The notes: a model not told the origin generated them from the sequence alone. DNA of 64,000 bases from Bradyrhizobium sp. CB1650 (GCF_029761915.1 NZ_CP121695.1:1765501-1829500), one strand, 5' to 3'; positions 1 to 8,659 are shown, numbered from the stretch's first letter. A program made the numbers and translations.

Positions 1-27
1 ATTGCGGCAGTTGCGTTGGAGTGTGTG

Positions 28-651
28 ATGAAGAGGTTCGTTGTGGGCGCAGCCGCGTTGGTTGCAGCCGGCTGGACAGCCTCGGCAAAGGCCGCCGATC
101 TCAATTACGGGCAGCGCGCGCCCTACACCGTCAATCAGCCGCTCAATGCCTATAGCTGGGCCGGACCCTATCTCGGCGGCAACATCGGCTATGAATGGGG
201 CTCGGTGAGCAACAACCCGACAAAGCCCTCCGGCTTCGTCGGCGGCGTGCAGGCGGGCTACAATTTCCAGAACGGTCCATGGGTGTTCGGCATCGAGGGT
301 GACATCCAGGCGACCGGCGCCGACGACACCTTCGCGCCGTGGAAGTTCTCCAATCCCTGGTTCGGCACGTTGCGCGGTCGCGCCGGCTACGCCTTCAGCA
401 ACGTCCTGTTCTACGGCACCGCCGGCCTCGCCTTCGGCGAGCTGAAAGGACAGACGTTCGGCTTCACTGAGTCGCACACCACCGCGGGCTGGACCGCGGG
501 TGTCGGCGCCGAAGTCGGGCTCGCGCCGAACTGGAGCGCCAAGCTCGAATATCTCTACATCGATCTGTCGACGAGTCAGTTCGCAATCACGGGCGTATCA
601 AACGGCTATAGCGCCAGCGTTGTGCGCGCGGGCGTGAACTATCACTTCTGA
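28..651 (+). CDS. Omp25/Omp31-like outer-membrane beta-barrel protein
   Basis: A 207-residue exported protein. An N-terminal signal peptide of about 22 residues ends at AKA|AD, followed by Gly/aromatic-rich alternating strands (for example GGVQAGYNF and GTLRGRAGYAF) and a C-terminal YHF; a terminal Phe is the usual barrel-assembly signal. Rhizobia carry many such 8-strand porin-like barrels, with structural or minor-porin roles in the outer membrane. I chose ATG at 28; a TTG at 16 in the same frame would put four residues before the signal peptide. A strong terminator follows directly. Family assignment is firm; the substrate is unknown. Confidence 0.9.
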   Translation: MKRFVVGAAALVAAGWTASAKAADLNYGQRAPYTVNQPLNAYSWAGPYLGGNIGYEWGSVSNNPTKPSGFVGGVQAGYNFQNGPWVFGIEGDIQATGADDTFAPWKFSNPWFGTLRGRAGYAFSNVLFYGTAGLAFGELKGQTFGFTESHTTAGWTAGVGAEVGLAPNWSAKLEYLYIDLSTSQFAITGVSNGYSASVVRAGVNYHF

Positions 652-682
652 TAGCAACAAGAAAAGACCGGACATTGAGCCT

Positions 683-712
683 CCCGGCCGCTTGCGGCCG
701 GGAAATTTTTTT
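683..712 (+). terminator. Rho-independent terminator of the first barrel gene
   Basis: A perfect 8-bp GC stem (683-690 with 695-702) around a 4-base loop is followed by AAA and then seven T on the + strand (706-712). It lies 32 bases after the barrel stop and faces the end of the convergent cold-shock gene. The T tract lies only on the + side, so it serves the barrel gene. Confidence 0.88.
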
Positions 713-714
713 CG

Positions 715-933
715 TCAGGCTTGCAGGATCACCAAGTTGACTGCCTTGGGTCCCTTTCCCTTCTTGTCCGGTTCGACTTCGAATGTAATACGCTGTCCTT
801 CGGCAAGGTCCTTCAAGCCGGCTCGCTCCACAGCAGTGATGTGAACGAAGACATCGCGACCGCCGTCGTCCGGCTTGATGAAGCCGTAGCCGCGCTCGCC
901 GTTGAAGAACTTGACCGTTCCCGTCATGGCCAT
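715..933 (-). CDS. Cold-shock domain protein (CspA family)
   Basis: A 72-residue single cold-shock domain that binds single-stranded RNA/DNA and melts mRNA structure in the cytoplasm. The RNP1-like motif ERGYGFIK and RNP2-like motif DVFVHIT are both visible, and the length is typical of the family. The ATG at 933 has GGAGGAG about 10 bases upstream on the minus strand; a second in-frame ATG lies at 927. The 5' leader holds two palindromes (listed separately), in keeping with structured csp leaders. Rhizobia have several CspA paralogues; I cannot say which this is. Confidence 0.95.
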   Translation of the reverse strand: MAMTGTVKFFNGERGYGFIKPDDGGRDVFVHITAVERAGLKDLAEGQRITFEVEPDKKGKGPKAVNLVILQA

Positions 934-978
934 CGGGAAAACTCCTCCCCCGCAATGCTCCTCCGTCGCAACGCAGAC

Positions 979-1014
979 TCACGTCACGACGTGACCGGGC
1001 TTCACGAAGCCCGG
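979..1014 (-). promoter_or_regulatory. Two adjacent palindromes in the csp mRNA leader
   Basis: Two perfect inverted repeats stand side by side 45-80 bases upstream of the cold-shock start: TCACGT/ACGTGA around 980-994 and CCGGGCTTC/GAAGCCCGG at 995-1014. Transcribed leftwards they would form two hairpins in the csp leader. Cold-shock leaders are often structured, but no transcription start is known here, so a regulatory role is inference. Confidence 0.4.
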
Positions 1015-1187
1015 GAGCTGGCCATCCTTGGGCGGACACCTCTGCCCGTTCGGATCTTTCTTAGGCCTTCACTCCGCCGCAACCATTCGCGGAAGCGGAA
1101 CGTAAAGCCAGTCACGAACACAGCATAATACGGTTCTTTGCAGATTGACTACCATTCCTGCATCTTTTTCCCAAGGATGCCGGGACT

Positions 1188-2045
1188 TTACGGCTTCGGC
1201 ACCTCGAGGCGGAAGCGTGCCGCGCCGCCTTGGCCGAGCGGTTTCTCCAGCTCCGGTAAGATCGTCCTGAGCTCGCTTTGCAGCGTGTAGGGAGGATTGA
1301 CGATCAGGAGGCCGGTCGTGGTGAGTGCACCATCGACCTGCGGAGCGACGCTGAATTCGAGACGCAGGCATTTTCCGGGCGGCTTTGCGCCGGCAGCGGT
1401 GCGCGCGACCAGTTGCGCCAGCGCGTCGGTGGCGCGCCGGCTCTTGGCCGGATACCAGATTACATAGATACCGGTCGGCCATTTCGCGAAGCCGCTCGAG
1501 AAGGCCTCACCCAGCCGCTCGAACTCGTCCTTGGCTTCGAAGGGTGGGTCGATCAACACGAGCCCGCGCCGCTCTTTCGGCGGCACGAAGGCATGCAGCG
1601 CCACCCAGCCGTCGAGATCGACCACGCGGGCCTGTTCGTCGCGCCGCAGCACATCGATCAGCGCCTTGCGCGCCTTCGGCTCGAGCTCGCAGGCGACGAG
1701 GCGATCCTGCGGACGTAGCAGGCCGCGCGCGATCAGCGGCGAGCCGGGATAGGCCTTGAGCTCGCCCTTCGGATTGAAGGCGCGGACGATGTCGAGATAG
1801 GGCTTCGTCAGCGCCGCGGTCTCGTTCGAAAGCCGCGCCTGCATCAGCCGCGCAATGCCTGTCAGCCATTCGCCGCTGCGACGCGCCTCGTCGCTTTCGA
1901 GATCGTAGAGGCCGGCCCCCGCATGGGTGTCGATGACGCGGAACGCGCCCGGCTTCTCCTGCAGATAGGTCAGGATGCGCGCCAGCACGATGTGCTTGAT
2001 GACATCGGCAAAGTTGCCGGCGTGAAAGGCGTGACGGTAGTTCAT
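1188..2045 (-). CDS. rlmJ: 23S rRNA (adenine(2030)-N(6))-methyltransferase RlmJ
   Basis: A 285-residue SAM-dependent methyltransferase that modifies A2030 of 23S rRNA. The family N-terminus MNYRHAFHAGNFADV is unmistakable, and the catalytic IDPPFE (an NPPY-type motif) is present around residue 170. Length matches the family (about 280). It is read leftwards with the cold-shock gene 254 bases downstream. Upstream lies a palindromic repeat and then the RNase T2 gene. Confidence 0.96.
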   Translation of the reverse strand: MNYRHAFHAGNFADVIKHIVLARILTYLQEKPGAFRVIDTHAGAGLYDLESDEARRSGEWLTGIARLMQARLSNETAALTKPYLDIVRAFNPKGELKAYPGSPLIARGLLRPQDRLVACELEPKARKALIDVLRRDEQARVVDLDGWVALHAFVPPKERRGLVLIDPPFEAKDEFERLGEAFSSGFAKWPTGIYVIWYPAKSRRATDALAQLVARTAAGAKPPGKCLRLEFSVAPQVDGALTTTGLLIVNPPYTLQSELRTILPELEKPLGQGGAARFRLEVPKP

Positions 2046-2085
2046 GGGCAGGGTGCTACGTTATCTTGCGCGATCCCAACCCCTT

Positions 2086-2164
2086 GTCATTGCGAGCGCA
2101 GCGAAGCAATCCAGAATCTATCCGCGGCGGCAGTCTGGATGGCTTCGCTGTGCTCGCAATGATG
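2086..2164. repeat. Palindromic intergenic repeat, family C (copy 1)
   Basis: The left arm reads GTCATTGCGAGCGCAGCGAA and the right arm is its imperfect reverse complement (GCTTCGCTGTGCTCGCAATG), with CAATCCAGA/TCTGGAT inside. A second, more diverged copy lies at 35569-35683. It sits between rlmJ and the RNase T2 gene, both read leftwards, and overlaps no coding sequence. Confidence 0.8.
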
Positions 2165-2178
2165 GACCCCGGGGGGGA

Positions 2179-2880
2179 TTAACCGCCCCTGATCGGCGGC
2201 ATGGTTACCTGATCGCGGCGGCAGGCGCGGCGTTCGATCTCGTCGCAGGCCCGGAATTGCAGATCCTTGCTGAGGCAGATGCGGACTTCGGACAGTCGTG
2301 TCCGGTTGCAAGTCACAGAGACGGCCGCATTGCTGAGGCCCGGATTGGCCTTGATGAAGGCGTCCTCGACCTCGGCCGGCGCCACGGTCTTGGTCTGCGA
2401 CAGGTCAAGATATTCGGCCGGAATCTTGATCACCGCGCGTGCCTTGCGGATTGTCTCGAAATAATTGCGGTCGGTCAGGCCCGAGCACGTGCCGTGCTTG
2501 TCCCACTCGTTGAAGATCAGGCCCGGCGCCGGCATCAGGTCGAGCATCGAGGAGACGATGCTGCGGTTCAGCCGCGGCGCCGGCCGCTGGCAGTATTCCG
2601 GGAAGCCGTTCTCATATTGCGGCCAGAGCCCGTGCACCACGAAGGAATAGGGCCGTCCATCGCACTGGATGTGGGAGCGTCCGCCGCCGCGGCCGCGCTC
2701 TGCGGCCTCTTCGCAGAACGACGGCGACCACGACAGCGACAGGACGTAGAAATCGAATTCGCCCGGCGCATTCTGCCGCTTGTCCTGTGCCATCGTGGCG
2801 CCGGCGAGCGACGTCAGCCCGGCGGCAAGCGCGAGCGAGATCATCAAACGGGAAAACGGCTGCAATCTGGAATGAAACAT
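2179..2880 (-). CDS. Ribonuclease T2 family protein, exported
   Basis: A 233-residue secreted endoribonuclease. Both conserved active-site segments are visible: CAS I, FVVHGLWPQYENG, and CAS II, NEWDKHGTC, carrying the catalytic histidines. A signal peptide covers about the first 30 residues (to TMAQ). I chose ATG at 2880 because GAGGG lies 8 bases upstream; a TTG at 2895 would place that ribosome site inside the gene. Paired cysteines fit an oxidised periplasmic or extracellular fold. The family cleaves RNA with no strict base preference; a nutrient-scavenging role is inference. Confidence 0.92.
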   Translation of the reverse strand: MFHSRLQPFSRLMISLALAAGLTSLAGATMAQDKRQNAPGEFDFYVLSLSWSPSFCEEAAERGRGGGRSHIQCDGRPYSFVVHGLWPQYENGFPEYCQRPAPRLNRSIVSSMLDLMPAPGLIFNEWDKHGTCSGLTDRNYFETIRKARAVIKIPAEYLDLSQTKTVAPAEVEDAFIKANPGLSNAAVSVTCNRTRLSEVRICLSKDLQFRACDEIERRACRRDQVTMPPIRGG

Positions 2881-2986
2881 GACAACGTCCCTCAACTAGA
2901 CTGTGCAGGGAAGCCTAGCAGGCGATGGGAACATTTCAAGAACAAAATTGGCCGACCGCCCCGCATCGGGGCGCCGTCGGCCCGAA

Positions 2987-3454
2987 TCAGGGCTTTGCCG
3001 CGCGGCAGGAGGGGTTGTAGGCCCAGTTGCGGTCAAGCCCGACCACGCACCATTCGACGCCCTGGCCGAAGCCGGCGAAGCCGCCGTCCTCGATGATCGA
3101 GAAATGCACCGTGCGCGCCTTGCCGTCGGTCAGCATGGCCTGGCCGGTGCAGTAGCGGCGCGGAATGTTGTCGGACTGCCAGGGCCGGAATGCGGTCTCG
3201 TGGACGCCGGCAAAGCCGGTGATCTTCAGCGGCGAATTCCAGAACGAGCTTTCTTTTTCCCAGAACTGCGTGGCGATCGTCGGCAGTGCCTTGTCGCAGT
3301 CGGCGACGCGGCCGTCATAGCGCGGTCCGCTCAGCCAGAAGTTCAGCTCCAGCGGATTGGCGGCCTTGGCCTCGCCGAGCGACAGCGCCCCGAACAGGAG
3401 GCCGAGCCCCGTGGCAAGACGGAGCGATTTCAGGGAGGTCGAGAGGGCGCGCAT
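2987..3454 (-). CDS. Exported hypothetical protein
   Basis: About 155 residues with a clear signal peptide (MRALSTSLKSLRLATGLGLL to EAKA|AN) and a mature part containing four Cys and many Trp and Gly residues. I recognise no domain. The start is uncertain: ATG at 3454 fits the signal peptide, while ATG at 3472 adds six residues. Longer forms would overlap the upstream region without extra signal. Read leftwards just downstream of a divergent small exported gene; the short shared region (3455-3636) must hold both promoters. Confidence 0.7.
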   Translation of the reverse strand: MRALSTSLKSLRLATGLGLLFGALSLGEAKAANPLELNFWLSGPRYDGRVADCDKALPTIATQFWEKESSFWNSPLKITGFAGVHETAFRPWQSDNIPRRYCTGQAMLTDGKARTVHFSIIEDGGFAGFGQGVEWCVVGLDRNWAYNPSCRAAKP

Positions 3455-3636
3455 GGACAATCCAACAGGCATGGTCTGCAAGGGTCCGACGGTGCCGCGA
3501 AGGCCGAAGGAGGTCAAGTGCAGCGCGGCAACACTTGCCGACGACTTGACGGTAACGGTGCAGCGGGCGGGCCTTCTGTTCTTTTCAGCGTCTCGCAGGC
3601 GCCGTAAACTGGGGCCAGCCAAACGGAGTGACGGGA

Positions 3637-3930
3637 ATGCGAATCATTGCGGCCGCGGGCCTTCTTGCCTTGGGAATGCTGGCGGGCCAGCCGGCGCGCG
3701 CCGACATCCTGCCGGTGCCCCCCTTCAAGGGCAACGACACTGGCGGCATCATCGCCTATTCGATGGCGACCCAGGCCGATGCGCGGCAGGTCGCGGTCAA
3801 TCACTGCGCGCAGTACGGCAAGGTGGTGAAATTCCTCGCCGTGCAGGCCTATGAGGGCGGCTACATCTCGTTTGCCTGCCGCTGGGTGCCCTATGGCACC
3901 GCCGACCGGCCGATCCGCACGCTCTACTGA
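3637..3930 (+). CDS. Small exported hypothetical protein
   Basis: A 97-residue protein with a signal peptide ending near ARA|DI and a short mature domain containing two Cys (HCAQYG and FACRW). ATG 3637 has ACGGAG 9 bases upstream; an in-frame GTG at 3628 sits directly on that ribosome site and is less likely. It is followed 42 bases later by the DUF3617 gene on the same strand, so the two may be co-transcribed. Function unknown. Confidence 0.75.
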   Translation: MRIIAAAGLLALGMLAGQPARADILPVPPFKGNDTGGIIAYSMATQADARQVAVNHCAQYGKVVKFLAVQAYEGGYISFACRWVPYGTADRPIRTLY

Positions 3931-3972
3931 GCCGTTGCTGCTCACGCCACGATACAGCCGGGAGCTTCTCGC

Positions 3973-4500
3973 ATGACGCGGCTTGCTTTGCTTGGTTCGG
4001 CCGCTTGCCTCGTGTTGTCGGCAAGCGCCGCCTGGGCTGACGATCTGCCGACGCGCAAGGCTGGCCTGTGGGAGATGAAGATGGTCAGGACCGGCTCGCC
4101 AATGCCGGAAATGACCATGCAGCACTGCACCGACGAGACCGTCGACAAGGAGATGAGCAACAACGTCTCCCCGATGGCCAAGCAGATCTGCTCCAAGCAG
4201 GACATCAAGAAGACGGCGACGGGCTATGTCAGCGATTCCGAGTGCAGCGTCGCCGGCGTGACCACGACGTCGCACGTCGAGATCACCGGCGATTTCAATT
4301 CGGCCTACACGGTGAAGACCACCTCGCACGCGCAAGGCGGTGTGGCCGGCGCGGCAGGGCGCGATGCCACCACGACGATCGAAGCCAAGTGGTTAGGGGC
4401 TTGCAAGCCGGATCAGAAGCCCGGCGACATCGTGATGCCCGGCGGCTTCAAGATGAACATGCGCGACGCCGACAAGCTGAAGAACCTGCTGCCGAAGTAA
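3973..4500 (+). CDS. DUF3617 domain-containing exported protein
   Basis: A 175-residue protein with a signal peptide (to AWA|DD), then the DUF3617 pattern: RKAGLWEMKM near the start, conserved Cys residues (HCTDE, ICSKQD, SECSV) and a GACKPDQKPGD tail. DUF3617 proteins are periplasmic and of unknown function. GGGAG lies about 10 bases before the ATG. The gene ends face to face with the histidine kinase gene, separated by a strong hairpin. Confidence 0.85.
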   Translation: MTRLALLGSAACLVLSASAAWADDLPTRKAGLWEMKMVRTGSPMPEMTMQHCTDETVDKEMSNNVSPMAKQICSKQDIKKTATGYVSDSECSVAGVTTTSHVEITGDFNSAYTVKTTSHAQGGVAGAAGRDATTTIEAKWLGACKPDQKPGDIVMPGGFKMNMRDADKLKNLLPK

Positions 4501-4521
4501 ATGGCCACGCCGTCGGTGCGC

Positions 4522-4549
4522 TCCCTCGCCCCGCAAGCGGGGCGAGGGA
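4522..4549. terminator. Strong hairpin between convergent genes
   Basis: A 13-bp perfect inverted repeat (CCCTCGCCCCGC with its complement, two-base centre) lies between the stops of the DUF3617 gene (+) and the kinase gene (-). It lacks a T tract on either strand, so it is at best a weak intrinsic terminator; it also matches the common CCCTCGCCCCGC-type repeat seen elsewhere in the window. Confidence 0.5.
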
Positions 4550-4556
4550 ACAAAGG

Positions 4557-5945
4557 CTACACCGGTATCCGCACGCTCGCGCGCAAGCCGCCCATCGGGC
4601 TGTCGCCGAGCGTGATGTCGCCGCCATGCGAGCGGGCGATGTCGCGGGCGATCGCAAGGCCGAGACCCGTACCGCCTTCGTCCTGGTTGCGGGCATTGTC
4701 CAGGCGCAGGAACGGCTTGAACACCTCTTCGCGCAGATGGACTGGAATGCCCGGTCCGTCGTCGTCGACCGTGACGGTCAAATAACGGTGATCGCGCTGG
4801 CCGGCGATGGCGATGGCCTTGCCGTAGCGCGCGGCATTGGTGACGAGGTTTGCGAGACAGCGCTTGAACGAGGCCGGCTTCACCGTCACCACGGGCAGAC
4901 CGTGGAACGTCACGGTCGCGGTGTGCCCGTGGCGTTCGGCGTCGCTGCGCAATTCTTCGAGCGCCTGCGCCATGTCGGTCGGCTGCGCTTGCTCGCCGGA
5001 ATCGCCGCGGGCGAAGGCCAGGTAATCCTCCAGCATCATCGACATCTCATCGACGTCCTTGCGCATGCCTTCCAACTCGGGGCTGTCGCCGATCAACGCC
5101 AGCTCGAGCTTGAAGCGGGTGAGGATGGTGCGCAGATCGTGGCTGACGCCGGCGAGCATCGCGGTGCGCTGCTCCATCGTGCGCTCGATGCGCGATTTCA
5201 TTTCGAGGAAGGCGACGGCTGCGCGCCGCACTTCGCGCGCACCGCGAGGCCTGAAGTTCGGCGCCTCGCGGCCCTTGCCAAAGCTTTCGGCCGCGTCCGC
5301 AAGGCGCAGGATCGGCCTGATCTGGTTGCGCAGGAACAGCACCGCGACGATCAGCAGGATCGAAGACGTGCCGACCATCCAGAACAGGAAGATCTCGGAG
5401 TTCGAGGCATAGGCGGCGCTGCGCTGCGCGAACACGCGCATCACGGCATCGTCGAGCTGGATACGGATCTCGACGAGGTTGGAGCGGCCGACCGTGTCGA
5501 TCCAGAAGGAGCGCCCGATCTGGCGGCCGAGCTGCACCGACAGCGTCTGGTCGAGCAGCGAGAAGAACGGCTTCGGTCCCGGCGGCGGCATATCGCCGGC
5601 AGGCAGGAAATCCACCACCAGCCCCAAGCGCTGCTGGGCGATGCGGCGGATCCGGTCGCGGTCCTTGTCCTGCGGATAGCCCTTGTAGACGTCGATCAGG
5701 GCGGCGATGTCCTGCACCACCGCGGCGGATAGTCTGCGCGTCACCGTATTCCAGTGCCGCTCCATGAACACGAAGGCGACGACGGATTGCAGCACCACCA
5801 TTGGCACGATCATGATGAGCAGCGCGCGGGCGTAGAGGCCGGTCGGCATCCAGCCCTTGAACGCGTTGCCCATCCAGCCATTGGCGGCGGAGACGCGGCC
5901 GGCGGCGCTTCTCAGCAGCGTCAGCCCGGTATCGATCGTGCTCAT
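4557..5945 (-). CDS. Membrane sensor histidine kinase (EnvZ-like)
   Basis: A 462-residue kinase: TM1 around 40-62, a periplasmic loop to about 185, TM2 around 186-206, HAMP about 207-258, then the dimerisation/phosphoacceptor helix with GVSHDLRT (His269) and the ATP-binding domain (N-box NLVTNAARYG, DDGPGIP, GGTGLGLAIARDI). The H-box reads LRTILTR where most kinases have LRTPLTR. Final gene of a MarR - regulator - kinase operon, 24 bases after the regulator. It should phosphorylate that regulator; the stimulus is unknown. Confidence 0.95.
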   Translation of the reverse strand: MSTIDTGLTLLRSAAGRVSAANGWMGNAFKGWMPTGLYARALLIMIVPMVVLQSVVAFVFMERHWNTVTRRLSAAVVQDIAALIDVYKGYPQDKDRDRIRRIAQQRLGLVVDFLPAGDMPPPGPKPFFSLLDQTLSVQLGRQIGRSFWIDTVGRSNLVEIRIQLDDAVMRVFAQRSAAYASNSEIFLFWMVGTSSILLIVAVLFLRNQIRPILRLADAAESFGKGREAPNFRPRGAREVRRAAVAFLEMKSRIERTMEQRTAMLAGVSHDLRTILTRFKLELALIGDSPELEGMRKDVDEMSMMLEDYLAFARGDSGEQAQPTDMAQALEELRSDAERHGHTATVTFHGLPVVTVKPASFKRCLANLVTNAARYGKAIAIAGQRDHRYLTVTVDDDGPGIPVHLREEVFKPFLRLDNARNQDEGGTGLGLAIARDIARSHGGDITLGDSPMGGLRASVRIPV

Positions 5946-5969
5946 CGGTCGCGCTTCACTGCTTCGAAC

Positions 5970-6701
5970 TTACGGCGCGGCCACCAGCCGGTAGCCGATG
6001 CCGCGCACCGCCTGAAGGAACAGCGGATTGGCCGGGTCGGTCTCGATCTTGCGCCGCAGGCGGTTGATCTGCACGTCGACGGCGCGCTCGTTCACACTGC
6101 CGTTTCCGGTCAGTGCGCTGCGTGGCACGGTTTCGCCGGGCGTCTCCGAGAGGATCCGCAACATCTCGCGCTCGCGGTCGGTGAGGTGAATGACCTCCTC
6201 GCCCTGGCGTAATTCGCCGCGATCGAGATGGAAGACGTACGGGCCGAAAGCGATCTTCTCGACCGTCGCGGCCTGCGGCGGCGGCGCGGCGCGCTTGAGG
6301 ATATTGATGATGCGCAGCGCGAGCTCGCGCGGCTCGAACGGCTTCGCCACGTAGTCGTCCGCGCCGATCTGAAGCCCCTCGATCCGGGCTTCCGCCTCAT
6401 GCCGCGCCGTCAGCATCACGATCGGCACCGACGAGGACTGGCGGATGAAGCGCGCGAGGTCGAAGCCGGTCTCGCCGGGCATCATGACGTCGAGGATCAA
6501 CAGGTCGAAATGCAGTCCCAGGAGCTTTGCGCGGGCATCGGACGCGCTCGCGGCGGTGGTGACGCGGTAGCCTTCGCCGGCGAGAAAGCGCGACAACAGA
6601 TCGCGAATGCGGCGATCATCGTCGACCAAAAGGAGATGCGGGGCATCGTCGGCCGGGCGCGCCGGCGGACGTGCGAGAGTGGCAGCGAGCGGCACGTTCA
6701 C
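5970..6701 (-). CDS. OmpR-family response regulator
   Basis: A 243-residue regulator: receiver domain with the acidic pair VDDD, phosphoacceptor Asp71 (LILDVMMPG) and AKPFEP lysine, then an OmpR-type winged helix ending VRGIGYRLVAAP. Starts at GTG 6701, whose last bases form the TGA of the upstream MarR gene (GTGA overlap), so translation is likely coupled. Cognate partner of the kinase 24 bases downstream. Targets unknown. Confidence 0.95.
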   Translation of the reverse strand: MNVPLAATLARPPARPADDAPHLLLVDDDRRIRDLLSRFLAGEGYRVTTAASASDARAKLLGLHFDLLILDVMMPGETGFDLARFIRQSSSVPIVMLTARHEAEARIEGLQIGADDYVAKPFEPRELALRIINILKRAAPPPQAATVEKIAFGPYVFHLDRGELRQGEEVIHLTDREREMLRILSETPGETVPRSALTGNGSVNERAVDVQINRLRRKIETDPANPLFLQAVRGIGYRLVAAP

Positions 6702-7240
6702 TCCTTTGCGTCAGGATTGCCCGAGGCGAAGATCGTCTCGAGCACCTTGTCCGGATCGTCGCGGTCGATCATCGCGCGCAGGAAGCGCTTGACGGTCTCG
6801 GCGTCCTGCGGACCCATTTCGGCGAGCGCCTTGGTGATCCGCGTGGTCTGGAGTCCTGCGAGCTTCTGCACCAGCGCCTCGCCCTTCGGCGTCGCGTAGA
6901 GCAGGCGCTGGCGGCGGTCGTTGTCGCCGGTCTTCTGCACGATGTAGCCCTCGTCCAGGAGCTGCTTGAGCACGCGCCCGAGCGACTGCTTGGTGATGCG
7001 CAGCACGTCCAGGAGGTCGGCGACCTTGAGGCCGGGATAGCGGTAGACGAAGTGCAGGACGCGGTGATGGGCCCGGCCGAAGCCAAAAGCCTCCAGCTCC
7101 TGGTCGGGATCGCCGACGAAATCGCGATAGGCGAAGAACAGGAGCTCGATGATATCCCAGCGCAAATTGCCTCCGTCGGTCGCCGCCGGCTTGGGCTCGG
7201 CGGCGTCATGAGAGGATGTCGCGAAATTTATGTCAGGCAT
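6698..7240 (-). CDS. MarR-family transcriptional regulator
   Basis: A 180-residue winged-helix protein. The core fits MarR: VADLLDVLRITKQSLGRVLK as the recognition helix region, then DNDRRQRLLYATPKGEAL as the wing. I chose ATG 7240 (MPDINFA); longer forms run into the divergent promoter. First gene of the operon with the two-component pair, overlapping the regulator by four bases. It probably controls its own operon and perhaps the divergent ilvE gene; both are inference from position. Confidence 0.93.
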   Translation of the reverse strand: MPDINFATSSHDAAEPKPAATDGGNLRWDIIELLFFAYRDFVGDPDQELEAFGFGRAHHRVLHFVYRYPGLKVADLLDVLRITKQSLGRVLKQLLDEGYIVQKTGDNDRRQRLLYATPKGEALVQKLAGLQTTRITKALAEMGPQDAETVKRFLRAMIDRDDPDKVLETIFASGNPDAKE

Positions 7241-7576
7241 ATTGACGTATCTTGGGTTCAATGTTACAAAACGATCAGCCCGCACGAAATTTTAGACCGC
7301 TTCGCGTCGGGTGGCAGCGTCAAGGTCGGCCGGGGGTAGCCGGACAGGCGGCGACGGCCGATGAGATCTACCGTGCGATTGTCGAGCGGCATTTCGGCAA
7401 AACATACTGGACTTCCGCCTTCCGCAAAAGCATGTCCTCCGCGGCATGCTGGCTACGGAAACCGGCCGTAACAAGGCTGGCGGTGGTCCGCTTCAAACCT
7501 AATCGAGCCAGCCGGGCCCGAAACAGGCAGGCCGGCGCCAGAACAGCGCCGATTACCGACAGCGGGAGGCAAGGAA
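7241..7576. other. Divergent control region between marR-type gene and ilvE
   Basis: A 336-base gap with no credible gene. It must hold promoters for the leftward MarR operon and the rightward aminotransferase. The part next to MarR is AT-richer (around 7240-7290). I looked for a branched-chain leader peptide, T-box or riboswitch before ilvE and saw none. GGGAGG at 7562-7567 is the ilvE ribosome site. Confidence 0.5.
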
Positions 7577-8659
7577 ATGAGCATGAAATTCGATATCCAG
7601 CCCGCAGCCAATCCGACCTCCGAGAAGGACCGGGTGGCCAAGCTCGTGGACCCCGGCTTCGGGCGGGTTTTCACCGATCACATGGCGATCGTCCGCTATA
7701 ACCAGGCCAAGGGCGGCTGGCACGACGCGCGCGTCGAGGCGCGCACCAATTTCCAGCTCGATCCCGCCGGTGCCGTCCTGCACTACGCGCAGGAGATTTT
7801 TGAAGGCCTCAAGGCCTACAGGCGCGACGACGGCGGTGTGAACCTGTTCCGCCCCGACGCCAATGCGCGGCGCTTCAAGGCCTCGGCCGAGCGGATGGCG
7901 ATGGCGCCGCTGCCTGAAGAGGTCTTCATCGAAGCGGTCGAGCAGGTCGTGCGCATCGACCGCGCCTGGATCCCGGGCGGCGAGGGCAGCCTTTACCTGC
8001 GGCCCTTCATGATCGCGAGCGAGATCTTCCTCGGCGTGAAGCCGTCCTCCGAATACATTTTCGCGGTCATTGCCTCGCCGGTCGGCTCTTACTTCAAGGG
8101 CGGACCCGCGCCGGTGTCGATCTGGGTCTCGGAGAACTTCACGCGCGCCGCGGTCGGCGGCACCGGTGCGGTCAAATGCGGCGGCAATTACGCCGCAAGC
8201 CTGCGCGCACAGGCCGAGGCGATCGCCAATGGTTGCGATCAGGTCGTTTTCCTCGACGCGGTCGAGCGCCGCTACATCGAGGAGCTCGGCGGCATGAACG
8301 TGTTCTTCGTGTTCGACGACGGGTCGCTCTCGACGCCGCCGCTCGGCACGATCCTGCCGGGCATCACCCGCGACTCCATCATCGCGCTCGCCAAGGATGC
8401 CGGCACGCCGGTGCGCGAGGAGCCCTACACGATCGATCAGTGGCGGGCGGACGCCGCCAGCGGCAAGCTGAAGGAAGCGTTTGCCTGCGGCACGGCGGCG
8501 GTGATCTCGCCGATCGGCAAGGTGCGCTCGGCCAGCGGCGATTTCGTCATCAACGGCGGTGCGGCCGGCCCCGTCGCCATGGGGCTGCGCAAGCAGCTCG
8601 TCGACATCCAGTACGGCCGCACCAACGACCCGCACGACTGGATCAGGCAGGTCGTCTGA
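7577..8659 (+). CDS. ilvE: Branched-chain amino acid aminotransferase, long (eukaryote-like) form
   Basis: A 360-residue fold-type IV PLP enzyme that interconverts Leu/Ile/Val and their 2-oxo acids with glutamate/2-oxoglutarate. PLP lysine is Lys200 in GAVKCGGNYAASL; other family marks are HYAQEIFEGLKAY and TLPGITRDS-like ILPGITRDS. It belongs to the longer BCAT group. ATG 7577 follows GGGAGG. A second, shorter BCAT is encoded 134 bases downstream on the same strand. Confidence 0.95.
   Translation: MSMKFDIQPAANPTSEKDRVAKLVDPGFGRVFTDHMAIVRYNQAKGGWHDARVEARTNFQLDPAGAVLHYAQEIFEGLKAYRRDDGGVNLFRPDANARRFKASAERMAMAPLPEEVFIEAVEQVVRIDRAWIPGGEGSLYLRPFMIASEIFLGVKPSSEYIFAVIASPVGSYFKGGPAPVSIWVSENFTRAAVGGTGAVKCGGNYAASLRAQAEAIANGCDQVVFLDAVERRYIEELGGMNVFFVFDDGSLSTPPLGTILPGITRDSIIALAKDAGTPVREEPYTIDQWRADAASGKLKEAFACGTAAVISPIGKVRSASGDFVINGGAAGPVAMGLRKQLVDIQYGRTNDPHDWIRQVV

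Noticed and set aside
4068..5732. 554-residue rightward frame
   Set aside because: It overlaps DUF3617 in another frame and then runs antisense to the histidine kinase; no domain.
7241..7576. Leader peptide or T-box upstream of ilvE
   Set aside because: No short frame rich in Leu/Ile/Val codons with a following terminator hairpin, and no T-box sequence.
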